From NCBI GenBank assembly GCA_032622095.1, contig CP136064.1:139391954-139455953 (forward strand): a stretch of 64,000 bases of DNA. Direction: 5' to 3'. Each line of letters begins with the position of its first letter. The stretch's first letter is position 1. The translations under genes and the position numbers were made by a program. Shown piece by piece: positions 52,703 to 62,983 of this stretch. Source of the stretch: Siphonodentalium dalli. Lineage: Eukaryota > Mollusca > Scaphopoda > Gadilida > Siphonodentaliidae. The notes beneath the pieces are model-generated. The model worked only from the letters and a program-made list of their open reading frames with translations. It was not told the origin of the DNA and made no database searches.

Positions 52703-53458
52703 AGTCATTTGGTAAATTTATCCAAGGTGTCACTCTTTTCGACCTATACAGTGTTACCCCAATGACGCGTGTGATTATGTGTGTGTGTACATAATTGAAA
52801 ATTTGTTCCATCGAATATGTCAGTTCATTCGGGTTGTAATTTCGCATCACCCTCTTCGTCCGATCGTGATTCAAAATAGTTTTAAAAAATCTCAATAATT
52901 TATTATTCGCGATAATGCACACCTGTCATATACTCAATAACTTCATCGGGATAGAGAAGTAAAGAATAAACGCTCTTTATTATTTATGTAAGAGTAATGG
53001 TGTCAAATTATTTCAGGTATTGTGGAGACAATTATATGAGTATGGACTGCGTCTGATTGATAAACACTGGAATGTATGCATTCATACCGATGGTGACAAT
53101 GACCAAGATTACAGTGACTCGGACCAGTCCATACACATATAATTGGTATAAAGCTATTTCTAAACATCGATTAATAAAATTAACAGAGTTTCATGAAAAA
53201 TATTTAAAATTTGTTTGAACAAAAGATATTACACGCAAATAATTTAAAAACATTCGACATTTAATAGTCGGCCGATATTTGGGTAAGAGACCGAAAACTC
53301 ATTATAAATTTTTGAGATTTTTTAAAACTTTTTTTTTGAAAATTTTGGAAAACATTTTGGGTTTTGAATTTCTTTTTTTGTGAATATTTTAGTACAAACA
53401 ATTTTACTCCCAAAAAATCTATTTTTAGATGTGGGGGTAACAAGCCACCCGTACTACT
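52703..53458 (-). repeat. Right terminal inverted repeat of the Polinton
   Basis: Reverse complement of 35997-36755 with small differences, ending CCACCCGTACTACT at 53458. It has the inverse motif AACGCTCTTT at 52969-52978. Confidence 0.92.
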
Positions 53459-53464
53459 CCCAGA
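53459..53464. repeat. Right 6-bp target-site duplication of the Polinton
   Basis: CCCAGA, identical to 35991-35996. Confidence 0.92.
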
Positions 53465-54989
53465 GTCTCCCCATGCACTATTTGTGTCTGCACTTTTATT
53501 AACTTTCAATGGAATTTCTCCCCTGCACTATTATTTGGGCCTGCACTTTTATTTGGAGCCCGAGAGTAATATATACCTGGCGAAATTTTAAAACAAGTCA
53601 TGGCACTGCATGCATGGGCGTGGCGACCGGGTGGTCCTAACTTTGGTCAATATGTTCAACGTTGAACATTCCATGCATACCCGAACCAACAGAAGTAATT
53701 TGACATTTCAGCCAGAAAATAAATTCGAATATTGTCCAATCAGTTTGAAGGTTTATGTGTTTTAAATGGAAAAAGAAGATAATTATACAATATTATGAAG
53801 TTTTAAAGAGTCTGGGAATGCTTGATATCTCGAGATCAAGGGCGATGTATGTAATTCTAAGGTGAACTCAATAAACACACTTTATAGTTTGTGACGTCTA
53901 TATCGATTATTTTATATATCTTGTTTGTTTTATTTATTTCATGAACATTTCGCTTGATTTTTTCAATGACAATTATGACGGACATTATAATCATTCCGAG
54001 AAGCCCATATAACCTGTATGATTTGTTCCACAAGGCCGTATGTTAATGTACTTGGCGTTTGAGATAAGTCTACACAGCTGCTATAATCTACTAAATATAC
54101 GACCATCTGCTGTGCCGAGTGAACCGTGGTCACGATATCGGACATTCATACTTGTGCACCTCAAATTATCAACGGAACATCTGCACCATGCACCTTTTCG
54201 CCTGATAATTTAAAATAAACTTGAATATTATGCGTGTGTGGGTCTATAAGGCTATATGCATGGCGACAAAATGTGTCCCAAGAAAATTTTGCGCCCTCAA
54301 AATTGCAAAACTATACCGTATTTGTTCAGATAAACTGTATATGATCGACCGTAAAGGCCGCGGATCTTGAGAACATGCACGTACCCGGTACAATATATAT
54401 ATATTGACCTTTATTAATTTATGAGCGGAATAATGTAGACCAATGTTAGTTAAAACTGTATATACACACATAGTTATGTTTTTATTAATTTCATATTGAT
54501 ACCAAAACATTTACTGACCCTCAAGTCAATGCAATTTCAGCGTAGATATTCCGTTAAATACACGTGACGTCCATAGGAATAACACTATTTGCCGGTGGAT
54601 TGCATGTAACGTCAAGAACAGTAACTCTATTTCATCGAATGTCGGGCACTATTCTGGGAAATTTAATATTCTAAATGTAATTCTGGGCGTAAATATGCCG
54701 TTTTGTTTGTGCTTTTTCTTGTTTATTGAAAGATTTCATCATATTCCATTTAATATAATCACCAAATTTTCTGAGTTAACTTGTAATAATAAACAGAATT
54801 TTTTTTAATATTTTAGTGAGAATGTACACGAAAACGGCTAACAAAAGCACGTTTTTCTCGCGATTGTGCAACCCCCGAATCCAGAACATTTTACAATCTG
54901 TTAGAAGAAAACAATCTTGCTATGAAAATGTAAAGTTCTTGTAGTACCCTAAAAGTTGCAGACAAACTTTTTTCTAAGCGTCCCTGAGC
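53465..54989. other. Polinton right flank, no gene seen
   Basis: The first 100 bases repeat CTGCAC-TTATT words (53470-53560) that are also in the left flank near 35740. The rest is AT-rich without a recognisable product. Confidence 0.4.
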
Positions 54990-55930
54990 GTCCTAGGATT
55001 TTCATCCCATGGTCTATACGGATCGGGTGACAGGGAATGGATCTGATATATAGTGATTTACATTGACACTGGAACAAATATCAGTATAAAATACTTTCAC
55101 CCAAGCGATGAAATTGTCGCCGAAACCAAAGGTTGTTAATGTTTTGAGTAAATAATCATGATTTACTCTATCAAAGGCCTTTGCTTGATCTAATGATATA
55201 AAGGTACATTCATCATTCTTCTGATTAGTATAATCAGCAACATTCCGTAACAAGTGTGCATTATCAAGAATAATTCTTCCGGCACGCCACACGTCTGATC
55301 AGGATGAACTATTGATGATATCACATTGCGTAGTCTGTTGCTGAAGATTTTCGATATAATTTTATAATCGTTATTAAGACTAATAGGTCGATAATTGCCA
55401 ATTTCTTCTGGATGTTAGGTGTCTTTTTGAAGAAGTACAATTAATGAGAGCTTTTGTGATGGCGAAAGTGCCTTATTATTAAAAACATCGGAATAAACTT
55501 CAAGAAGAGTGGGCGCTAACATGTCGATGAATGATGATGCATTAAATTCTTTTGCTAAACCATCACTACCTGGTGATTTGTCATTTTGCATGTCTTTGAC
55601 AGCTTTTTTAATTTCAGATAATGTAATTGGCGACTCGCACATTGTTGAGTCTATAGAGGAAATTTGAGGAAGGTCCTCGAGAAATGAATCACAAGCACTT
55701 TGCTCAATTTCCTCTTTTGTAAATAAGTTGGAATAAAATTCCCGGAATTTGCATAAAATATCATCAGTTTTGGTGTATGTATGTTCACCATCTTTAATAT
55801 TTGTAATTATTTTCTGAGATGCACGTTTTCTTTCTAACCGAGAGAAGAAAGAAGACGGCTGCTCTTGGTGATCGAGGAAATCAGATTTGGATCTGATCTG
55901 GGCGCCATATGTGGCTTTAGATTTTTTTTT
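54990..55930 (-). mobile_element. L1/Tx1-like LINE, copy 3 (5' RT segment only)
   Basis: A fragment starting at the same GGATTTTCATCCCATGGTCTA word as found at about 34650-34670 in copy 1 and covering the upstream part of the RT. Both ends are truncated; no TSD was identified. Confidence 0.7.
55014..55920 (-). pseudogene. RT N-terminal half of the L1/Tx1-like LINE
   Basis: Minus-strand pieces: HQEQPSSFFSRLERKR (L1-type linker), ITLSEIKKAVKDMQNDKSPGSDGL (RT motif 0/1), SPSQKLSLIVLLQK, and FISLDQAKAFDRVNHDYLLKTL (motif A with its catalytic Asp). The frame breaks at about 55415 and 55290. The NKSPGSDGL and DQAKAFDRV forms are typical of L1/Tx1-like RTs. Confidence 0.8.
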
Positions 55931-55974
55931 TTAAGTAACCCGGAGCTTTTGCGGACCAGTCTTGTCTTGTCTTA

Positions 55975-56620
55975 GGTGACACTCCACAGTTTCTGCAGGG
56001 ATTGGTGCAAAAATAAGGGGGCACCAATTCATTGAAAAATAACTGAAATGTGATCCCACAACACATATACAATGTATACATACCTGGGTTGAGCACATAC
56101 TAGGCTTAAAGATTTTGGTACATAATTGTCATTTTAATGGGGGTAGCAAGAGTTATGCCCCTTGATTGTGTGCCTGAAAAATGAAATTTTGATGCAAAAA
56201 TGGCCAAAATAAGCGATTTTCAGGCCCATGGGACACAAAAACCAGACAATCTATGGTATAGCCGCCTATGTTGTCTGGAAGAACACTGTTTCCTCACAAA
56301 AATATAAAAAAAATTAAAACTTCTCACCACTGTAATTTTTTTTTAAATATTTTTCATGCAGATGACAAATTTTAGGTGCTAAAAAGTCACGCTGGTGTCT
56401 GGAGCCACTGTTTCGCAGAAATCGCTACTACTTCATACTGGTGGGGTCAAGGTCACCTGAAACAATATTTTTCAAAACTCAAAGACATCCTCTAAAAATC
56501 CACAAATTCATAACTAACCTTCTCTCAATAAACATACCACACCCATGGTGACAGAAAACACTGGTACTCTATTCTAAGAAATTTGCCCACGCTGATCATT
56601 CGAAACTGTGGAGTGTCACC
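55975..56620. mobile_element. MITE-like element with GGTGACACTCCACAGTTTC inverted ends, copy 1
   Basis: Starts with GGTGACACTCCACAGTTTC and ends with its inverse (GAAACTGTGGAGTGTCACC); about 645 bp with no coding capacity. Another full copy is at 60111-60758, and a partial copy (about 56832-58425) is split by a satellite-bearing insertion. Confidence 0.8.
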
Positions 56621-56831
56621 TTAATGGAAATGCAATTTTATTAATCTTTAACAGGGACCACACCTCCATATTCTCTGCATTATACCGCTTAAAATGATAT
56701 ATTACACCCCATGCGTTATTGCAATCACATGCAGCAAGATTGGGCGGGGATTTAGATGCACCCCCATGATTTCACCCCTTTTGGGTCTTTCAGAGCCCAA
56801 TGACGTTACGCTTGACGTAGTGACAAAAATA

Positions 56832-58425
56832 TTCAACACTATTTCCTCAAAAAAATATAAAAAAAATTCAAACTTCTCACCACTGTAATTTTTTTATACC
56901 CCCTTTAAAAAAAGAAAGAAGGGGGGTATACTGTTTTGTTTGCACCTGTCCGTCCGTCCGTCCGTGCGTCCGTCCGTGCGTGCAAGCGTCCGTGGGTCCG
57001 TACGTCCGTCCGATGTCTGTTCGTGTCATAACTTGAACAGTAGTGCTCGGATCTCAATGAAATTAGGTATGGATGTTCACTATTATGAGGACATAAATAG
57101 AGGGTTCCATCGTTTTGTTTGGATTTTCCATTCTAGAGTTATTCATCTTTGTTTATCTGGAAATAGTGGCTTTTTGGTCCGTCTGGTGTCTGTTCATGTC
57201 GTAACTTCAACAGTTGTGCTGGAATCTCAACCAAATTTGGTGTGGATGTTCACAACTATGAGGACATTAAATAGAGGGTTCCATCGTTTTGTTCGAATTT
57301 TCCATTCTAGAGTTATTCATCTTTGTTTATCTTGAAATGTTGGATTTTTGGTCCATCTGATGTCTGTTCATTTCATAACCTGAACAGTAGTGCTCGGATC
57401 TCAATGAAATTTTGTATGGATGTTCACTACTATGAGGGCATTCAATAGAGGGTTCCATCGTTTTGTTCGGATTTTCCATTCTAGAGTTATACATCTTTGT
57501 TCATCTGGAAATGTTGGCTTTTTGGTTCGTCTGGTGTCTGTTCATATTGTAACTTCGACAGTTGTACTGGGATCTCAATGGGATTTGGTATGGATGTTCA
57601 CTACTATGAGGACATTAAAAAGAGGGTTCCATCGTTTTGTTCCGCTTTTCCATTCTAGAGTTATTCATCTTTGTTCATCTGGAAATGTTGGCTTTTTGGA
57701 CCATCTGGTGTCTGTTCATGTCGTAACTTCAACAGTTGTGCTGGGATCTCAATGGAATTTGGTATAGATGTTCACTGCTATGAGGACATTAAATAGAGGG
57801 TTCCATTGTGCTGTTCTGCTTTTCCATTCTAGAGTAATTCATCTTTGTTTATCTGGAAATGTTGGCTGTTTGATCCATCCGATGTCTGTTCAACTCATAA
57901 CTTGAACAGTAATGCTCGGATCTCAATGAATTTTTTTATGGATGTTCACCACTATGAGGACATTTAATGGCACATTCAAATGTTTGTTTTGGTTTTTTGT
58001 TCTATAGTTATTCATCTTTGTTTATATGAAAATGCTGATTTCTGGGTCCATATGTCTGAGTATAGCGATCATAAGTTATAGATATGCCCACACTAGGCGG
58101 TATGCCATGAAGGGGTATGCACCGGACGACAGTCCATCTCTTGTTTTAAATATTTTTCATGCAGATGACAAATTTTAGGTGCTAAAAAGTCACGCTGGTG
58201 TCTGGAGCCACTGTTTCGCAGAAATCGCTACTACTTCATACTGGTGGGGTCAAGGTCACCTGAAACAATATTTTTCAAAACTCAAAGACATCCTCTAAAA
58301 ATCCACAAATTCATAACTAACCTTCTCTCAATAAACATACCACACCCATGGTGACAGAAAACACTGGTACTCTATTCTAAGAAATTTGCCCACGCTGATC
58401 ATTCGAAACTGTGGAGTGTCACCTT
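56832..58425. mobile_element. Second MITE copy, 5'-truncated and interrupted
   Basis: The MITE interior is recognisable at 56832-56888 and again from 58146 to its 3' inverted end at 58425. Between them sits the satellite element, a nested insertion. Confidence 0.65.
56889..58141. repeat. Satellite-bearing insertion: (GTCC)n head and six to seven 174-bp units
   Basis: It opens with a CCCCCTTT/AAAGGGGGG inverted segment and GGTATAC, then a GTCCGTCC-rich microsatellite (56949-57012). Repeats of a 173-174-bp unit follow, starting with TGTCTGTTC at 57014, 57187, 57361, 57535, 57709 and 57883. It ends near CACCGGACGACAGTCC. Because 174 is a multiple of three, long frames appear by chance. Confidence 0.9.
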
Positions 58426-58429
58426 AAGG

Positions 58430-60110
58430 GAAATGCAATTTTATTAATCTTTAACAGGGACCACACCTCCATATTCTCTGCATTATACCGCTTAAAATGA
58501 TATATTACACCCCATGCGTTATTGCAATCACATGCAGCAAGATTGGGCGGGGATTTAGATGCACCCCCATGATTTCACCCCTTTTGGGTCTTTCAGAGCC
58601 CAATGACGTTATGCTTGACGTAGTGACAAAATGGATATATTCAACCATCATCTATGGCTTGAAAAAGGTCTGAAATGCTAAAATGTTGTATAAAATATAT
58701 TATGAGATGCATATTTTCCTCAGATATCAAAATAAAACATAATATTTCATACAACAACTATCTTTAATACTCTCCCAAATCTATGGGTTAAAAAATTCCA
58801 AGTCTTATTTAGCATTAAGGGAAAGCTTTACAATGTTATGACATCACATGAACAATATGTTGTCAAGTGAAATATGACCAAGGAAACCTGAATTATTATA
58901 TTTCACACTTGTGAATAAGAAAGACTGAATATCTAATTTTGTTGTATACTGTGTAATGTCACAATATCAGCCCTTTCAGCTAAGATTCAAGGAGCATATG
59001 ATGTTATGAAAAAGTACCCATCATCTGAAAAATCACCAAATAACCATATACATAAACCACCACCACCCCCCCCCCCCCCACTGCTCCAAGACTCCATATC
59101 CCCACCAATTTATATGACTAAAGACAACCTGTATTGGAATATCCATAGAAGAATGGTGTATCTACCATAAAATGTTCCTTCTAACTGAACAGATTTGCTA
59201 AAAAAGGATTTTCAGCAACAATATCTGTCAAGTTGACAGATGAAAATGGTGCTATTTGCTGGTCTTGAAGGGAAATGCAATTTTATTAATCTTTAACAGG
59301 GACCACACCTCCATATTCTCTGCATTATACCGCTTAAAATGATATATTAAACGCCATGCGTTATTGCAATCACATGCAGCAAGATTGGGCCGGGATTTAG
59401 ATGCACCCCCATGATTTCACCCCTTTTGGGTCTTTCAGAGCCCAATGACGTTATGCTTGACGTAGTGACAAAATGGATATATTCAACCATCATCTATGGC
59501 TTGAAAACGGTCTGAAATGCTAAAATGTTGTATAAAATATATTATGAGATGCATATTTTCCTCAGATATCAAAATAAAACATAATATTTCATACAACAAC
59601 TATCTTTAATACTCTCCCAAATCTATGGGTTAAAACATTCCAAGTCTTATTTAGCATTAAGGGAAAGCTTTACAATGTTATGACATCACATGAACAATAT
59701 GTTGTCAAGTGAAATATGACCAAGGAAACCTGAATTATTATATTTCACACTTGTGAATAAGAAAGACTGAATATCTAATTTTGTTGTATACTGTGTAATG
59801 TCACAATATCACCCCTTTCAGCTAAGATTCAAGGAGCATATGATGTTATGAAAAAGTACCCATCATCTGAAAAATCACCAAATAACCATATACATGAACC
59901 ACCACCACCACCCCCCCCCCCACTGCTCCAATACTCCATATCCCCACCAATTTATATGACTAAAGACAACCTGTATTGGAATATCCATAGAAGAATGGTG
60001 TATCTACCATAACATGTTCCTTCTAACTGAACAGATTTGCTAAAAAGGGATTTTCAGCAGCAATATCTGTCAAGTTGACAGATGAAAATGGTGCTATTTG
60101 CTGGTCTTGA
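58430..60110. repeat. ~840-bp tandem repeat, two units
   Basis: Unit 1 (58430-59270) and unit 2 (59271-60110) both begin AAGGGAAATGCAATTTTATT and end GCTATTTGCTGGTCTTGA, with few differences. A partial earlier copy lies at 56624-56830. Each unit holds a poly(C) run (about 59066-59079 and 59909-59920). No coding content. Confidence 0.88.
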
Positions 60111-60758
60111 AGGTGACACTCCACAGTTTCTGCAGGGATTGGTGCAAAAATAAGGGGGCACCAATTCAATGAAAAATAACTGAAATGTGATCCCACAACA
60201 CATATACAATGTATACATACCTGGGTTGAGCACATACTAGGCTTAAAGATTTTGGTACATAATTGTGATTTTAATGGGGGTAGCAAGAGTTATGCCCCTT
60301 GATTGTGTGCCTGAAAAATGAAATTTTGATGCAAAAATTGCCAAAATAAGCGATTTACAGGCCCATGGGACACAAACACCAGACAATCTATTGTATAGCC
60401 GCCTATGTTGTCTGGAAGAACACTGTTTCCTCACAAAAATATAAAAAAAATTCAAACTTCTCACCACTGTAATTTAAAAAAAAATATTTTTCATGCAGAT
60501 GACAAATTTTAGGTGCTAAAAAGTCACGCTGGTGTCTGGAGCCACTGTTTCGCAGAAATCGCTACTACTTCATACTGGTGGGGTCAAGGTCACCTGAAAC
60601 AATATTTTTCAAAACTCAAAGACATCCTCTAAAAATCCACAAATTCATAACTAACCTTCTCTCAATAAACATACCACACCCATGGTGACAGAAAACACTG
60701 GTACTCTATTCTAAGAAATTTGCCCCTGCTGATCATTCGAAACTGTGGAGTGTCACCT
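60111..60758. mobile_element. MITE-like element, copy 2, full length
   Basis: Same inverted ends and interior as copy 1, inserted where the third 840-bp unit would begin. Confidence 0.8.
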
Positions 60759-60761
60759 TAC

Positions 60762-60981
60762 GAGCATGGTCAAAGTGCTCCTCGGGGTCGGTCCCCGCAT
60801 AAAGCGGACAGTCTGTCAGTCAGTCAGGACCACTCGTCCCCCCAAGGCTGCGAACCCATAGAGTGGAAGTCCCATCAGGTGGGGAAAACCACCATCGGGG
60901 ACGTATCACACCGTATGGGCTCGATCAAAGCATAGCGACCCTGCTCACCAGATACTACACTTTGATCTTAGCCAAAAGGCC
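60762..60981 (-). ncRNA. U2-snRNA-headed structured sequence (SINE-like or U2 pseudogene)
   Basis: On the minus strand it opens with GGCCTTTTGGCTAAGATC, then AAAGTGTAGTATCTG (60981-60949), matching the 5' region of U2 snRNA including the GUAGUA branch-site recognition sequence. After that it departs from U2 and continues for about 190 bases with strong hairpin potential (GGTGGTTTTCCCCACC; GTCCGC-TTTAT-GCGGGGAC). So it is not a normal U2 gene: the Sm site and 3' stem-loops of U2 are not recognisable. It may be a U2-derived SINE or a chimaera made by a LINE. It directly abuts the 3' end of the LINE at 60985. Confidence 0.55.
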
Positions 60982-60984
60982 TTT

Positions 60985-62983
60985 AGATTTTTTTTAAGAG
61001 ACAAAATGATTTATTATGATATAAAGGTTACAGATGTATGGGTTCTCAGAAGCCCTTATACATATTACAATATTACAAAGCATGCAGCTGGAAACGGAAG
61101 GTTAATTTGCAATATATGTATTTACAAATGTTCCCGGCAGCCGTTAAAAACCGATTAAGACCGTGATATCACAGTAGGGGTTGACTGCCGGAAATGCTGA
61201 TAAAGAGATATATTTTACAACTTTCCAATTTAAAAGTTGGATTGTCCGCACGGTTTCCAAGATGTAAAATGACTCTGGGCATTTATTAAATGCTACACCA
61301 TGTTGATATCATATGGTGTCACATCTAACGAAATCCCAGACGTATGGTCTGAGAACAATACACATGGTACGCTAATGTGTGGAATGGGACTGTGTTTGTC
61401 GTCTCAAACTGCCATCTGTATAATATATATTGACATTACTTATTGGATAATTGATTGATTAGGGCGCCATATGTTGCCTGCCGCGTGATTCGTGGTTCAC
61501 GTGCGTGCTATGTCGTTAAAGTGCCTGCCAATTTTAGATCGCACTGTGTGTGAGCGGGTCTTATGATTATCAAAATATGTTGGTATGTACATATGCGCTA
61601 TGCATTAATATGAAAAACAAAAGACAATGGGAAAAAATGCGAACATTCTTTAAAATGTGAAAACAACTTTGTCATATATGACTTGACATATATCATTATT
61701 TTGTGCCCAATATTCATGGAAATTGAACCTCTCGAGACGCCTAAAGTTGCTCAAAATTCGCAAACGAAGTCACGCTAGAAAGGCGACAACAAGGCTGTCT
61801 CGAGAAATGCATTTGCGCATGAATTTGGTTTCGTTTCTTTCAAACCAAATTGTATTGGTAGCCTCAGAAATGAGGGTTAAACTTGCTGAACGTTGTGTTT
61901 TTGCAAAGTCTGCTGGAAGGTGCAGAAATCTGATTGATTTAGCAGATGGTAATACTTTAATATCTGTGACAAGATTTGAAATCCAGTTGAAAATGAGTAG
62001 CCATAATAATTGTATATTTTTGCAGTCGGCAAACAGATGCTGTATAGTCTCGGCTTCCGCTTTGCATAGACATCATCGATTATCACGTGCAATATGAAAA
62101 TTACGTAATTTATAATTTGTTGGCAGGATTTCATGAATTACGCGCCAACATGTTGATCGACAAAATGGATCTAGAAATGTATCAGAAAGATTGGTCCAAG
62201 TAATTTTAAGATCAAACGTTGGACAATTTTGTTCAACATTTGATATTCGATTGACTTTAGACATTAGAATATATTTTTGAACTCAACTGAGTCCACACAA
62301 GATTTGAACGCCCTGAGAGCGGAAAGACATTGTAAATAAAACAATGGAGTATAGTCCATGCTGTGAGGTATGAGATTGGATGCAAAATCCGGCTTATAAT
62401 GCCCGAGTGAGAATCCAATCCAATAGATGGCAAAATATTTCCATCGTACATCAGGATTATTTATGAGCATTTGAATATGGCTAAGATAAAAAGCTGCTTG
62501 TTTTGTTGGAATGTGGCACAAATTAATGCCTCCATTGAGAACATCATTGTGACACACAGAACGCGCAAGTGGCTCACCTTTAATTTTCCAGAAATGTGAA
62601 AACATAGATTTTTGAAATAATTCGGTATAATGTTTAGGTATTGGAACTATACCTGCATAATACCACAGCTTGCTACAGGCAAAAAACATTAATGTGTTTG
62701 GCTCTCCCGAAGTGAGAGAGTTTCCTGTCATATAAATTATTGCACGAGGCGCAGTAAATTTAGTATATAATTTATGGAAATAATAGTCGGCTGAAATGTT
62801 ATTTCCGAATTGTATGCCAACAATTTTAGCGTGTTTTGCCCATGAGATCCCAAATGGATGATCAGAGCGGGATTTGCATTTTCCGAGAAAAATTTCACAT
62901 GTCTTTTGCATGTTTAATTTGGAGCCAGAGGCTTTTCCAAAAAGATAGCAAGATTTGAATAATTCACCGATGGAATTTTTTTT
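60985..62983 (-). mobile_element. L1/Tx1-like LINE, copy 2, 3' part
   Basis: Very similar to 32576-34460: the same 3' UTR start (GAGACAAAATGATTTATTATG) and ORF2 tail. It is 5'-truncated at about 62983 in the middle of the RT. Its 3' end touches the U2-like sequence. Confidence 0.8.
61877..62983 (-). pseudogene. ORF2 C-terminal part of the L1/Tx1-like LINE, copy 2
   Basis: The minus-strand frame 62911-62264 reads PFGISWAKHAKIVGIQFGN, SLTSGEPNTLMFFACSKLWYY and FWKIKGEPLARSVCHNDVLNGG; other frames continue FDLKITWTNLSDTFLDPFC and the Cys-rich tail. Frame breaks and a ~40-bp loss near 62270 make it non-functional. Confidence 0.8.

Larger units (their letters stand above)
35997..53458 (+). mobile_element. 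Complete Polinton/Maverick element, 17,462 bp
   Basis: Bounded by a perfect 6-bp TSD and about 757-bp terminal inverted repeats starting AGTAGTACGGGTGG. It encodes the diagnostic set: protein-primed PolB, retroviral-type integrase with chromodomain, A32/FtsK-like packaging ATPase, adenain-type cysteine protease and capsid proteins. Beyond these it carries a TBP homologue and a double-PC4 protein. The ATPase and capsid genes have frameshifts, and PolB and one small gene have in-frame stops, so this copy is defective, although its ends are intact. Confidence 0.97.

Noticed and set aside
56940-57767. Long plus-strand frames with repeated ~58-residue units
   Set aside because: The 174-bp satellite period is a multiple of three, so an open frame is propagated by the repeat; no protein family and no start context.
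57014-58060. CRISPR-like array
   Set aside because: Units are contiguous 174-bp satellite repeats without spacers, in a eukaryotic genome.
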